In this document: positions 25,538 to 34,914 of the stretch, in pieces | How positions within the stretch are numbered: position 1 is the stretch's first letter | Layout: each line of letters begins with the position of its first letter | Assembly (NCBI GenBank): GCA_017960805.1 | Contig: JAGCYM010000039.1 | Location: forward strand, 1 to 56,297 | Length of the DNA: 56,297 nt | Source: Ruminococcus sp. | GTDB taxonomy: Bacteria; Bacillota; Clostridia; Oscillospirales; Ruminococcaceae | Direction of reading: 5' to 3' | Translations under genes and position numbers: made by a program | The notes under the pieces: model-generated | What the model saw: the letters and a program-made list of their open reading frames with translations, nothing else | The model's database searches: none | What the model was told of the DNA's origin: nothing

Positions 25538-25942
25538 ATGGATATAATTGAAATGACAAGAGAGCTTGGAAAAGCTCTTCAGACTGATGACAGATACATC
25601 GCATATAACCTTGCAAAGCAGGTTAATGATGAAGACAAGGAACTGCAGGAGCAGATAGACAGCTTCGAAAAAATGCGTTATGATCTTAATATGGAGCTCA
25701 CAAAAGAAAACAAAGACACTGATAAAATCAAGGATCTTGATGAGAATATTAAGGCTACCTATAACAAGATAATGTCAAACAAGAATATGATTGTGTTTTC
25801 AGCGGCTCAGAAGTCCCTCGAATCACTTGTGGGTAACATTCAGGAGATTATTACCATGTGCGCAAATGGTGAAGACCCCGCAACCTGTGAGCCTTCAACC
25901 GGATGTACAGGCAGCTGTGCAACATGCGGAGGATGTCACTGA
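25538..25942 (+). CDS. YlbF/YmcA-family protein with cysteine-rich C-terminal tail
   Basis: 134 residues, mainly helical (MDIIEMTRELGKALQTDDRY, AKQVNDEDKELQEQIDSFEK). This matches the Com_YlbF/YmcA family, whose Bacillus members form a complex with YaaT that binds Fe-S clusters and affects RNase Y-dependent mRNA processing. The C-terminus has six cysteines and a terminal His in CEPSTGCTGSCATCGGCH plus an earlier Cys in IITMCANGED, a plausible metal or cluster site. CGGAGG lies 10 bases before the ATG. It sits 59 bases upstream of mutS. Confidence 0.82.
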   Translation: MDIIEMTRELGKALQTDDRYIAYNLAKQVNDEDKELQEQIDSFEKMRYDLNMELTKENKDTDKIKDLDENIKATYNKIMSNKNMIVFSAAQKSLESLVGNIQEIITMCANGEDPATCEPSTGCTGSCATCGGCH

Positions 25943-26001
25943 TCCATAGTATATTTCTACATCAATCGACATAAAAAAGATAGAATTAAGGAGTTAGGGT
26001 A

Positions 26002-28623
26002 ATGGATATCGACAGAAGCAAAGTCTCACCAATGATGCAGCAGTACTTTGAAGTCAAGGATAAATACAGTGACTGTGTGCTTTTTTTCAGACTTGGTGAC
26101 TTCTATGAGATGTTTTTTGATGATGCGATAACTGTCTCGAAGGCACTGGAACTGACACTCACAGGAAGGGACTGTGGCCTTGAGGAGCGTGCTCCAATGT
26201 GTGGTATCCCTTATCACGCTGCAGATATGTACATAAAGCGTCTCATTGATTTGGGGTTCAAAGTAGCTGTCTGTGAACAGCTTACTGATCCTGCTGAGAC
26301 GAAGGGGATAGTAGTACGTGATGTTATCAGGGTTGTAACTCCGGGTACGCTGACAGAATCGGGAATGCTTGACGACGGTTCAAACAATTTCCTTTGCAGT
26401 GTATATTATGATGCGGAACATAAGACATGCGGCGTTGCTTCTGCTGATATTTCAACAGGTGAGGCTTCACTGTGCCTGTTTGAAGGCAAGGATATGGAAG
26501 CTGATGTGATCAATGAGCTTTCACGTTGCAGACCTGCAGAGATAGTATTTCCGGAGAGCTTCTTCTCAATGAAAAATGTTGCTGAGTTTATAAAAGTCAG
26601 ACTTGAATGTGCTGTTACTCAGCGAGATATTGACTGTTTCTGTACTCCAGAAAGAACGGATTATGTTAAGCAGATATTCGATGTTCAGTCTATGACAGAA
26701 CTTGGAATTTCCCATGATGGCGCAGACTGTTATGCGGTATGTGGCCTTTTTGACTATATACGTGAAACACAGAAAACTACCGTTTCTCGTTTCACTTCAA
26801 TTCAGCTCATGCAGGGGGACGCGTATATGGGGCTTGATCTCAATGCGCGAAGGAATCTTGAGCTTACCGAGACCATGAGAAGTAAAGAGAAAAAAGGCTC
26901 GCTCATGTGGGTTCTCGATCAGACAAAGACGTCAATGGGACGCCGCATGCTTAGAAGCTGGCTCGAACAGCCTCTCAAGAGTCCGGCGAGAATCATTGAG
27001 CGTCTTGACGCAGTTGATGCTCTGTACAAGAAGAGCGTTTCACTAGCTGATATGCAGGCACTTCTTGAACGTGTCTATGATCTTGAGCGTCTCATGACCA
27101 AGGTCATGTATAAATCAGCAACCCCTCGTGATCTGCGTTCACTGTCAGCGACGGCAATGCAGCTTCCGGCACTGAAAAAAGAACTTGCGGGGCTGGCCGG
27201 TTCAAAGCTTCTTGCGAGACTCGATTCAGAGATATCAACACTTGATGAGATAGTAAAGCTTGTTGAGAACGCTATCATTGAAGAACCTCCAATATCAGTA
27301 AAGGACGGCGGCGTTATAAAAGACGGATTCAATGAGGAACTTGACTCGCTTCGCCATATAATGAATCATGGCAAGGATATAATTGCCGAGATCGAACAGC
27401 GTGAAAAAGATGAGACAGGTATCAAGAACCTTAAAATCGGATATAATCGTGTATTTGGCTATTACCTTGAAGTAACGCGTTCATATTATGAACTCATTCC
27501 TGAGGGATGGATACGTAAACAGACTCTTGCTAACGCGGAGCGTTTCATAACTGAGGAATTAAAGAATGCCGAGAATGCTATCCTCGGTGCAAAGGACAAG
27601 GCACTTCAGCTTGAGGCTGATATATTTGCTGAAGTCCGTGACTTCCTTGCAACAAGGCTTGAGCCAGTTCAGAAAACCGCTTCAGCAGTAGCTGCGGTTG
27701 ATGTGCTCTGCTCATTCGCCGATGTGGCAATCCGTAATAATTATGTAAAACCGAATATTGCAATTGATGGTTCTATTGATATCAAAGCGGGGCGCCATCC
27801 TGTTGTTGAGCTTATGCTTGAGGATGAGATGTTCGTTCCGAATGATACCTATATTGATAAGAAAGCAGACCGGATGGAAATAATCACTGGTCCGAACATG
27901 TCTGGTAAATCAACATATATGCGTCAGACTGCTTTGATAGTTCTGATGGCACAGGTCGGCAGCTTTGTTCCTGCGGATTCAGCAAAGATTTCTGTCGTAG
28001 ACAAGATCTTTACCCGTGTTGGAGCTTCTGATGATCTTACAGCCGGACAGTCAACATTTATGGTCGAGATGAGTGAAGTTTCTGATATACTGAAAAATGC
28101 AACACCTGACAGCCTTGTCATTCTTGATGAAGTTGGAAGAGGTACATCAACATTTGACGGTGTAAGCATTGCGCGTGCCGTTGCAGAGCATATCTGCACG
28201 TCCAAGAAACTTGGGTGCAAGACTATGTTTGCAACTCACTATCATGAGCTTATCGGGCTTGAGAATGAACTGGAGGGCGTGAAGAACTATAGCATCGCTG
28301 TAAACAAGCATGGCGGAACTATCCGTTTCCTGCGTAAAATAGTTAGAGGCGGAGTAGATGAGAGCTATGGAGTTGATGTCGCAAAACTGGCTGGACTTCC
28401 GTCCAAGGTCGTGACAAGGGCTAAAGAGCTGCTTGAAGAGATGGAACGTTCACATGCATCCGAAAAGAATAACATAGTACATGATGATGGTGGCCAGATC
28501 AGTTTTGGCAGCCTTGGACGTGAAGCTGCGCTCGACATGCTCGGACGTACTAATATTGAAGAGCTCTCAGACGCAGAATGCCGCAGTCTGCTTGCGGATA
28601 TGCTAGCAGTAATGGAAGGATAA
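26002..28623 (+). CDS. mutS: DNA mismatch recognition protein MutS
   Basis: 873 residues, normal for MutS1. The N-terminal mismatch-binding domain holds the Phe-x-Glu clamp in LFFRLGDFYEMFFDDA. The connector, core and clamp domains follow, then the ATPase with Walker A GPNMSGKST (about residue 630), Walker B VILDEVGRGTSTFDG and FATHYHEL. The C-terminal helices (ISFGSLGREAALDML) likely give the dimer/tetramer contact. AAGGAG is 10 bases before the ATG. It is followed by a small unknown gene and then mutL, so the repair pair is nearly contiguous. Confidence 0.98.
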   Translation: MDIDRSKVSPMMQQYFEVKDKYSDCVLFFRLGDFYEMFFDDAITVSKALELTLTGRDCGLEERAPMCGIPYHAADMYIKRLIDLGFKVAVCEQLTDPAETKGIVVRDVIRVVTPGTLTESGMLDDGSNNFLCSVYYDAEHKTCGVASADISTGEASLCLFEGKDMEADVINELSRCRPAEIVFPESFFSMKNVAEFIKVRLECAVTQRDIDCFCTPERTDYVKQIFDVQSMTELGISHDGADCYAVCGLFDYIRETQKTTVSRFTSIQLMQGDAYMGLDLNARRNLELTETMRSKEKKGSLMWVLDQTKTSMGRRMLRSWLEQPLKSPARIIERLDAVDALYKKSVSLADMQALLERVYDLERLMTKVMYKSATPRDLRSLSATAMQLPALKKELAGLAGSKLLARLDSEISTLDEIVKLVENAIIEEPPISVKDGGVIKDGFNEELDSLRHIMNHGKDIIAEIEQREKDETGIKNLKIGYNRVFGYYLEVTRSYYELIPEGWIRKQTLANAERFITEELKNAENAILGAKDKALQLEADIFAEVRDFLATRLEPVQKTASAVAAVDVLCSFADVAIRNNYVKPNIAIDGSIDIKAGRHPVVELMLEDEMFVPNDTYIDKKADRMEIITGPNMSGKSTYMRQTALIVLMAQVGSFVPADSAKISVVDKIFTRVGASDDLTAGQSTFMVEMSEVSDILKNATPDSLVILDEVGRGTSTFDGVSIARAVAEHICTSKKLGCKTMFATHYHELIGLENELEGVKNYSIAVNKHGGTIRFLRKIVRGGVDESYGVDVAKLAGLPSKVVTRAKELLEEMERSHASEKNNIVHDDGGQISFGSLGREAALDMLGRTNIEELSDAECRSLLADMLAVMEG

Positions 28624-28625
28624 TA

Positions 28626-29033
28626 ATGAATCTGAGTTCCAATGATGAAATAATGAATGAAATGCTGGGAGAATTCGGTGTTGAGTATAATGCTCCCTGC
28701 TATATATCAATCAATGATTTTTCAGGATTCCTGGCTTCAAATAAGAACGGGCGTCCTGGCTATGCTGCATATACTGATAACGGGGAACTTCTGCTGATAC
28801 AGGACAATCTAATGGGAAGAAGGCAGATTATTCTCACAGGAGAGACAGTGACTTCCGTGGAATCCCGGAAAATGCTGTTGCTCCCACAGCAGTATATCCA
28901 GATCAAAGGGATTCAGGACGGAAAAAAGTATTTTTATAAGATTTATCTTCCGCTGAAGGATACGAGGAAATTCCCGTTCCAGGCTGAAAATTCAGATAGT
29001 TTACTGAGATTTATTACAGGTTTGAGAAGTTAA
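28626..29033 (+). CDS. Unknown 135-residue protein between mutS and mutL
   Basis: Not recognised. Starting at ATG 28626 (GGAAGG lies just inside the mutS end), the protein begins MNLSSNDEIMNEMLGEFGVE. It reads like a soluble alpha/beta domain with several short strands (CYISINDFSGFL, LLIQDNLMGRRQIILTG, MLLLPQQYIQIKGI, YFYKIYLPLKDT), reminiscent of a small PH-like or barrel fold. No signal peptide. It lies 2 bases after mutS and 28 before mutL, so it is translated from the same mRNA. A repair-related role is only positional inference. Confidence 0.8.
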   Translation: MNLSSNDEIMNEMLGEFGVEYNAPCYISINDFSGFLASNKNGRPGYAAYTDNGELLLIQDNLMGRRQIILTGETVTSVESRKMLLLPQQYIQIKGIQDGKKYFYKIYLPLKDTRKFPFQAENSDSLLRFITGLRS

Positions 29034-29061
29034 TCAAAAAATCAGGTAAAGGAGAAGTCGA

Positions 29062-31119
29062 ATGGCGCATATCAATGTTCTGAGCAAAGAGATATCTGAG
29101 CTCATCGCCGCAGGTGAGGTTATTGAAAGACCTGCTTCAGTAATAAAAGAACTTGTGGAAAACTCCATTGATTCTGGAGCTACTCATATCACCGTTGAAA
29201 TAAAGAACGGTGGAACAACATATATGCGTGTTACCGATGATGGCTGCGGAATGGACTATGAGGATGTTCCGACAGCTTTTCTGCGCCATGCGACAAGCAA
29301 GATAGTCACTAAAAGCGATCTTGATGATATACATACTCTTGGATTCAGAGGCGAAGCCTTAGCCTCCGTTTCTGCTGTAGCCAGAGTTGAGGTTATGACC
29401 AAGCGTAAGGAAGAAACATATGGTACTCTTTACACAATAGAGGGAAGCGTCGAGAAATCCCATGAAAAAAGCGGCTGTCCTGACGGTACGACCATTATCA
29501 TACGTGATCTTTTCTATAATGTTCCGGCCAGAGCAAAGTTCATGAAAAAGGATGTTACTGAGGCAAATGCAATCAGTAATATCATGCAGAAGATCACTCT
29601 TTCGCATCCGTCAGTTGCTTTCAAATTCATACGTGACAATCGTATGGAGTTTAATTCTGCTGGTGACGGAGAACTGTTTTCAGCGATCTATGCAGTCTAT
29701 GGTCGGGATTTCGCGCGTGATCTGATCCAGTGTGACTATGAGTTCAGTGGTGTTCATGTCAGTGGATATGTTATAAAGCCATTGTATTCCCGTAACAACA
29801 GGGCTTTTCAGAATTTCTTCGTTAATGGCAGATATGTGCGCTCAAAGCTGTGTTCAGCGGCTCTCGAGAACGCTTATTCAAATCTGATAATGACCGGGAA
29901 ATTTCCCGCATGTGTATTGATGATAGATCTTGCTCCCTCGGCTATGGACGTAAATATACATCCTGCCAAGGCAGAGGTCCGCTTTGCTGATGAGAAAAAT
30001 GTTTCTGATGCTATATACTTTGGTGTTAAGAACGCATTGATGAACGATGGGCTGATTTATGAGTTTGAACTAAAACCCAAAACAGACTGGACTAAACCTA
30101 TTCCTGAAGAGCCTCCTGTCCAGCAGGAAATGATATTTACTCCGATTGAGGAAATAGAAAAAAAAGAGCGGGAGATAACTGCTTCCAGACTGGTTGAGGC
30201 GTCTGGTGGAAAGTCTGTTGATAGTATTGACAAGAAGAACGTTGTTCCTTCGGAAACGTCTTCTGGTCCTCAGGCTAAAACTGTATTTACACCTCCTGAT
30301 GAAGCTGATACAGAAGACTTGCCTGTAGTCGGGATCCGACCTTTTGAGCACTTCGGAGAGAGCGGAGTGGTTGCGGCAAAGTATGAACAAAGGCCTGTAA
30401 AAATAGAATCAAAGCCTGCTGAACCTCAAAAACTTGAATCTGAGGTCCCGGTTGAAGGATTTAAATATATCAGCACTGGTTCGTTTGAGAAAAAAACTGA
30501 GCCGGTACAGGAAAAGAATCCCGAGCCCGTTGATCCGCTGCGTGAAGAATTCCCAAGTATCCGCGTGGTAGGTGAACTCTTCGGTCTCTATGTAATATGC
30601 GAAAGCGGCGGAAAGATGATAATGATTGATAAGCATGCTGCTCATGAGAGAATAATTTTTGAACGTCTGAGAAGCCGTAATTGTCGGCAGTACAGTCAGA
30701 GCCTTCTTACGGGAATTAAGGTTCTGCTTACGGCTGAGGAAATAGATGCGATGGAAAGTCAGCAGGAACTGCTTTCTGATCTAGGATTCTCATTTGATTT
30801 TTCACAGAGACCCTGTATTGTTGCGACAGCTGTTCCTACTTTCATTATGGAAGCGGATATTGAGGATATAATCTGTGAAGTTGCTAATAATCTGCGCATG
30901 AACAAGGTTAATCCACAGTCAGGACTGCTCGATGATATGCTCCATACAGTAGCATGCAAATCGGCAATTAAGGCGAATGACAAGAATTCACCTGAAGAGC
31001 TGCAGTCCCTTGCAGAACAGGTTTGTTATAACGAAAACATCCGTCATTGTCCTCATGGACGTCCGGTGATGTTTACAATGACAAAATATAATATAGATCA
31101 TCAGTTTAAACGTACATAG
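29062..31119 (+). CDS. mutL: DNA mismatch repair protein MutL (endonuclease type)
   Basis: 685 residues. The GHKL ATPase domain has ELVENSIDSGA (motif I), DDGCGMDYED (II) and LGFRGEALASVSAV (III). A proline/glutamate-rich linker (about residues 335-485) connects to the C-terminal dimerisation domain. That domain contains DKHAAHERIIFE near residue 523, which fits the DxHAxxExxxxE endonuclease motif, plus a CPHGRP-type motif (RHCPHGRPVMFTM) near the end. So this MutL should nick DNA itself, as expected in species without MutH. AAGGAG is 10 bases upstream of the start. Confidence 0.97.
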   Translation: MAHINVLSKEISELIAAGEVIERPASVIKELVENSIDSGATHITVEIKNGGTTYMRVTDDGCGMDYEDVPTAFLRHATSKIVTKSDLDDIHTLGFRGEALASVSAVARVEVMTKRKEETYGTLYTIEGSVEKSHEKSGCPDGTTIIIRDLFYNVPARAKFMKKDVTEANAISNIMQKITLSHPSVAFKFIRDNRMEFNSAGDGELFSAIYAVYGRDFARDLIQCDYEFSGVHVSGYVIKPLYSRNNRAFQNFFVNGRYVRSKLCSAALENAYSNLIMTGKFPACVLMIDLAPSAMDVNIHPAKAEVRFADEKNVSDAIYFGVKNALMNDGLIYEFELKPKTDWTKPIPEEPPVQQEMIFTPIEEIEKKEREITASRLVEASGGKSVDSIDKKNVVPSETSSGPQAKTVFTPPDEADTEDLPVVGIRPFEHFGESGVVAAKYEQRPVKIESKPAEPQKLESEVPVEGFKYISTGSFEKKTEPVQEKNPEPVDPLREEFPSIRVVGELFGLYVICESGGKMIMIDKHAAHERIIFERLRSRNCRQYSQSLLTGIKVLLTAEEIDAMESQQELLSDLGFSFDFSQRPCIVATAVPTFIMEADIEDIICEVANNLRMNKVNPQSGLLDDMLHTVACKSAIKANDKNSPEELQSLAEQVCYNENIRHCPHGRPVMFTMTKYNIDHQFKRT

Positions 31120-31129
31120 GAGGATTGTG

Positions 31130-31429
31130 ATGCATTTTCACATAAGTGACAAGACATTGGTGACAGCAGTCATTTTCTTGGTTGCGTTCATAGCGGTAAC
31201 ACTTATTCTGGTCAGAAAGCCGAATCTTGTAAAGAGCAAAAACCGTTTTGTGAGATTGACTGCTCTATTCTGCATAGTTTTTGTTCCGGGTGTGCTTGCA
31301 GCAACAGTATGCGCGAAAGCTCTGACTGAAATATACTCGAATGTGTTTGGAAATGATAATCTGACTATATCAGAAGAGCTTGATGAAGACGACGATGAGG
31401 ATGAGGATGAAAAGAGAACTGCGGAGTAA
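31130..31429 (+). CDS. Small membrane protein with acidic C-terminus
   Basis: 99 residues, not recognised. It has two transmembrane helices (about 10-29, LVTAVIFLVAFIAVTLILV, and about 45-68, ALFCIVFVPGVLAATVC), a short basic loop between them, and an extremely acidic tail (EELDEDDDEDEDE). ATG 31130 is chosen because AGGAGG (31118-31123) is 6 bases upstream; a GTG at 31127 is possible. It lies 10 bases after mutL and before miaA. Function unknown. Confidence 0.75.
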   Translation: MHFHISDKTLVTAVIFLVAFIAVTLILVRKPNLVKSKNRFVRLTALFCIVFVPGVLAATVCAKALTEIYSNVFGNDNLTISEELDEDDDEDEDEKRTAE

Positions 31430-31467
31430 GAAACTTTTGAGAATCAATAGAAGTACTGTATCCTGAA

Positions 31468-31486
31468 GGGCGCACATTGTGCGCCC
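31468..31486 (+). terminator. Strong hairpin between the small membrane protein gene and miaA
   Basis: GGGCGCAC/GTGCGCCC, a perfect 8-bp GC-rich stem with an ATT loop. The following CACATCATTTT is only weakly T-rich, so it may be a partial terminator or an mRNA-processing/stability element. Confidence 0.45.
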
Positions 31487-31510
31487 CACATCATTTTGGA
31501 GTGTGATAGA

Positions 31511-32455
31511 ATGAGTGACAAACCATTTGTTCTTGCTGTTGTTGGTCCGACAGCATCCGGAAAGACATGGCTTGGCGTAGAACTTGCTAAAGAATATGAC
31601 GGTGAGGTCGTATCCGCTGATTCAATACAGATATACAAGGGAATGGATATTGCTTCGGCAAAGCCAACTGAAGAGGAGATGCAGGGGATACCACATCATC
31701 TTATCAGTGTTCTGGACAGGGATACCCCTTTTTCTGCTGCGGATTACGTGAAGATGGCACGCGGTATTATCGAGGATATTCTGAGCAGAGGGAAACTTCC
31801 TATAATTGTCGGAGGTACCGGACTATATGTGGATTCATTGCTGAATAATGTTAAGTTTTCAGAAATGAAGAGCGATCCTGCATATCGGGAAAGTCTGTAT
31901 GAAAAGGCTAAAAACATGGGGAACGAGACCTTGTATGAAGAACTGGTCAAGGCTGATCCTGTTGCGGCGGAATCAATACACATGAATAATGTTGTTCGTG
32001 TTGTGCGTGCTCTTGAGGTCATACATCTTACAGGCAGGCTTTTCAGCGAACTCAAGGAGGAGAGCGTATCTGAAGAAAGCCAGTATGATTCGTTGATTAT
32101 CGGCCTGAACGCTGAAGATAGATCAAAGCTTTATGACCGGATAAACCTGAGAGTTGATGAAATGGTCAGAGCCGGACTTGTCGAGGAAGCAAGGGCAGTC
32201 TATAATGAAGGAAACATTAAAACCGCTGCGAATGCGATCGGATTCAAGGAACTGATTCCATTCTTTGAAAACGAAATGACTATAGAGGATTGTATCGACA
32301 AAATCAAGCAGGAAACGCGTCGTTATGCGAAAAGACAGCTTACCTGGTTTAGAAGAAATGAACGTATCAGGTGGATTATTATCGATGATTTTAGTAAAAA
32401 ATATGAAATTTTAGAAAAATCTAAAAAAGCTATGGCATATTACGGCAGAGTGTGA
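31511..32455 (+). CDS. miaA: tRNA dimethylallyltransferase MiaA
   Basis: 314 residues. MiaA adds the dimethylallyl group to N6 of A37 in tRNAs reading UNN codons. P-loop VVGPTASGKT at the N-terminus, DSIQIYKGMDIASAKP (catalytic and substrate segment), HHLISVLDRDTPFSAADYV, and GGTGLYVDSLL are all present, and TRRYAKRQLTWFRRN closes the domain. ATG 31511 is chosen since the protein then starts MSDKPFVLAVVGPTASG and GGAG is just upstream. The next gene is hfq, as in many proteobacteria. Confidence 0.96.
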   Translation: MSDKPFVLAVVGPTASGKTWLGVELAKEYDGEVVSADSIQIYKGMDIASAKPTEEEMQGIPHHLISVLDRDTPFSAADYVKMARGIIEDILSRGKLPIIVGGTGLYVDSLLNNVKFSEMKSDPAYRESLYEKAKNMGNETLYEELVKADPVAAESIHMNNVVRVVRALEVIHLTGRLFSELKEESVSEESQYDSLIIGLNAEDRSKLYDRINLRVDEMVRAGLVEEARAVYNEGNIKTAANAIGFKELIPFFENEMTIEDCIDKIKQETRRYAKRQLTWFRRNERIRWIIIDDFSKKYEILEKSKKAMAYYGRV

Positions 32456-32560
32456 TATAATGTATTGTGTGTATTTTTATCCTGATGGGATAGGTATGCC
32501 CTCACGCGGATAGCACCTGCTTCCGTTGATGAGAAAACCATAAAGGAATGGAGAATGTGT

Positions 32561-32800
32561 ATGAACAAAACGATTAATTTGCAGGATGTTTTCCTTAACC
32601 AGTGCAGAAAGGAAAAGATTGTAGTTACTATTATCCTTACAAACGGATTCCAGTTCAAGGGTATGGTAAGAGGATTTGACAGCTATGTGGCTATCTTTGA
32701 CTGCGACGGAAAACAGCAGCTTGTTTATAAGCACGCTATTTCAACAATTATTCCTGCCAGATCCGTTTCAATTCTCGATACAACAGATAAGAGTGAATAA
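32561..32800 (+). CDS. hfq: RNA chaperone Hfq
   Basis: 79-residue Sm-like hexameric RNA-binding protein that matches small RNAs with mRNAs. It begins [19 protein letters not shown], with Sm1 ([21 protein letters not shown], one residue longer than usual notation) and Sm2 carrying the diagnostic YKHAISTI motif. It lacks the long C-terminal tail of enterobacterial Hfq. GGAG (32550-32553) favours ATG 32561; an in-frame ATG at 32555 would add two residues. It is located directly after miaA. A functional Hfq makes small RNAs such as the candidate at 51974 more plausible as regulators. Confidence 0.96.
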   Translation: MNKTINLQDVFLNQCRKEKIVVTIILTNGFQFKGMVRGFDSYVAIFDCDGKQQLVYKHAISTIIPARSVSILDTTDKSE

Positions 32801-32812
32801 GCGGTGACGTGA

Positions 32813-34084
32813 ATGAATACGAATAAATCAGACAGCAGCATTATCTCGAAAATACTGAGGAATGGTGTTCTCGTACTGCTTCTGATAATATTTATCAGTA
32901 TCGTTTACAATTTCCGTAACAGACAAGAAAAAACTGCCGTGGCGCTTATGTCAGATGCTGTATCTTCCAAGGAACTTACAGGCGTCTTTATCAGAAGCGA
33001 GGAAGTACGTCTTTACAGCGGCAATGGTATCATAAGCTATAATGTTGCTGATGGCGGCAAGCTTGGTAATGGAACCATTATTGCTGAGGTATATCCTGAT
33101 GATGCACAGATCGGCAGAAACAGAGAGATAGAGAAACTCACCAAAGAACTCGATATACTGAAGAAGATACAGAACCCGGGTACTATCGAGTCTGCACAGC
33201 CTTCCACACTCTCTTCCAGTATTGAAGAGAATTACAGAAGTCTTATTTACAGCCGAGACATGCACGACTATGAAACTCTTAAGAAAAACATGGAGAATCT
33301 GGTCGTTGACATGAGTACATATCAGATCATAACCAAGCAGGTTAGCGGCTTCAATCAGCAGATTACCGATCTGAACGCGGAGCTTGCTCTGCTCAAGTCG
33401 GAATCGACCAAGCCAACAGAGGTGCTTAAATCTCCTCGTTCGGCATATTTTGTAAGTTACTGTGATGGTTATGAAAAAGAGCTTACTCCAGAAAAACTTG
33501 ACAGTCTGACAGTTGCTCAGCTGAACAGTATCGTTGACCGCAAGAGCGATGATAAGCAGGTTGTCGGAAAGCTTATTGACGGATATGGCTGGTATCTTGC
33601 CGGGGTTATTGATAATTCCCGAAAGGAATATGCGATCGGCAGTAATGTAAAACTGAGATTTGATTCATCTGCTGATACGTTCAGTGCAGTGATCAAAGAC
33701 GTAAGAGACGAGGGCGACGCAACAAAAAGTATCATTATTCTTGAGTGTGACCAGTTCAATTATGACCTTGTTAAACATCGCGTTGAGAAGTGTGAGATAA
33801 TAAAGGGCGAGTATCATGGGCTGAAGGTACCGCGAGAGTCGATTCGCTTTGCGGATGTGACCAAGGCTGACAAGAATGCTTCTGAAGATGGTGCTGAGCC
33901 GGCAACAACGACTGTTAACTATAAGGGCGTTTACATCATGAAGGGTGAACAGATAACTTTCAAGAAGATAGATGTTATATATGAGGGAAGCGATTACGTG
34001 CTCTCAAAAGTACATGAAGATGATTCTTCATATCTGTCTCTGTATGACGATATCCTGATAGAAGGAGTTGACGCAGATGACTGA
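32813..34084 (+). CDS. HlyD-like membrane-fusion-type protein in the sepF cluster
   Basis: 423 residues with one N-terminal transmembrane helix (NGVLVLLLIIFISIVYNF, about 18-35). Next comes a barrel/lipoyl-like segment (GVFIRSEEVRLYSGNGIISY, VADGGKLGNGTIIAEVYPDD), a coiled-coil hairpin (about 105-200) and a C-terminal beta region. This order matches HlyD/RND adaptor-type proteins, here with no pump gene nearby. Clostridial genomes often carry such a protein immediately upstream of yggS-sepF, so a role at the division site or envelope is suggested by context. The stop overlaps the yggS start by 8 bases. Confidence 0.75.
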   Translation: MNTNKSDSSIISKILRNGVLVLLLIIFISIVYNFRNRQEKTAVALMSDAVSSKELTGVFIRSEEVRLYSGNGIISYNVADGGKLGNGTIIAEVYPDDAQIGRNREIEKLTKELDILKKIQNPGTIESAQPSTLSSSIEENYRSLIYSRDMHDYETLKKNMENLVVDMSTYQIITKQVSGFNQQITDLNAELALLKSESTKPTEVLKSPRSAYFVSYCDGYEKELTPEKLDSLTVAQLNSIVDRKSDDKQVVGKLIDGYGWYLAGVIDNSRKEYAIGSNVKLRFDSSADTFSAVIKDVRDEGDATKSIIILECDQFNYDLVKHRVEKCEIIKGEYHGLKVPRESIRFADVTKADKNASEDGAEPATTTVNYKGVYIMKGEQITFKKIDVIYEGSDYVLSKVHEDDSSYLSLYDDILIEGVDADD

Positions 34085-34778
34085 TGAATACAGTTTTGTA
34101 AATGATAATCTTGCTGCAATACGTGAAAATATTGCAGAAGAGGCTGATAAATGCGGAAGGAATGCAGAGGACATACGCATAATGGCGGTCACAAAGACCG
34201 TTGCTCCTGAGATAGTTAATCGTGCCGTTGAGCTCGGTGTTACACTGCTCGGCGAGAACAGGGTGCAGGAATTCCTCTCAAAGCAGGAGGCATATGATCG
34301 TTCTGCTGAGATACATTTCATTGGACATTTGCAGACAAACAAGGTTAAATACATAATTGAGCCGATGACAATGATTCAGTCTGTTGACAGCATTAAGCTG
34401 GCACAGGAAATAAACAGGCTTGCATCGGCACATAATAAAACAATGGATATACTCTGCGAGGTAAATATCGGCGGAGAGGAATCAAAAAGTGGTATAGCTC
34501 CCGACGGACTTCTGGAACTTATTGAAGCAGCAGTTTCAATGGAGAACCTGAGAGTACGTGGACTGATGACAATACCGCCTCCTGCTTCTGGAGATATATT
34601 CCTTGGAAGAATGGAGGAACTCTTCCACAAGATCAAGGATACGACTTCTGCAGGATCAGAAATGGACGTGCTCTCCATGGGCATGACTCATGATTATGCA
34701 GATGCTGTAAGACATGGTTCAACGCTTGTGCGTATCGGCACAGGACTATTCGGAGCGAGGGACTACTCAAAAAAGTGA
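34077..34778 (+). CDS. PLP-binding homeostasis protein YggS/PLPBP
   Basis: 233 residues of the alanine-racemase-like TIM barrel fold without racemase activity; the family keeps cellular PLP and amino-acid pools balanced. The PLP lysine is Lys40 in IMAVTKTV. LLGENRVQEFLSKQ, HFIGHLQTNKVKYI and LSMGMTHDYADAVRHGSTLVRIG are family signatures. AAGGAG (34062-34067) 9 bases upstream decides the start over the in-frame TTG at 34068. It belongs to the yggS-sepF-ylmH-divIVA cell-division cluster of Firmicutes. Confidence 0.94.
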   Translation: MTDEYSFVNDNLAAIRENIAEEADKCGRNAEDIRIMAVTKTVAPEIVNRAVELGVTLLGENRVQEFLSKQEAYDRSAEIHFIGHLQTNKVKYIIEPMTMIQSVDSIKLAQEINRLASAHNKTMDILCEVNIGGEESKSGIAPDGLLELIEAAVSMENLRVRGLMTIPPPASGDIFLGRMEELFHKIKDTTSAGSEMDVLSMGMTHDYADAVRHGSTLVRIGTGLFGARDYSKK

Positions 34779-34914
34779 TCTCTTCTCTGGCAAACGTTCA
34801 GAACCGCTGAATGGCGGAAATGATATATCATGGCAATGCAAGCTGACGCGTCCCTCCGCATGGAGCGCGGCAGTTACAGAAATATAAAATAATATGCGGA
34901 GAATGGAGTAAATT

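Noticed and set aside
34779-34914. Possible RNA element between yggS and sepF
   Set aside because: An 8-bp CTCCGCAT/ATGCGGAG pair exists, but the rest has no consistent structure or promoter; too weak to call.
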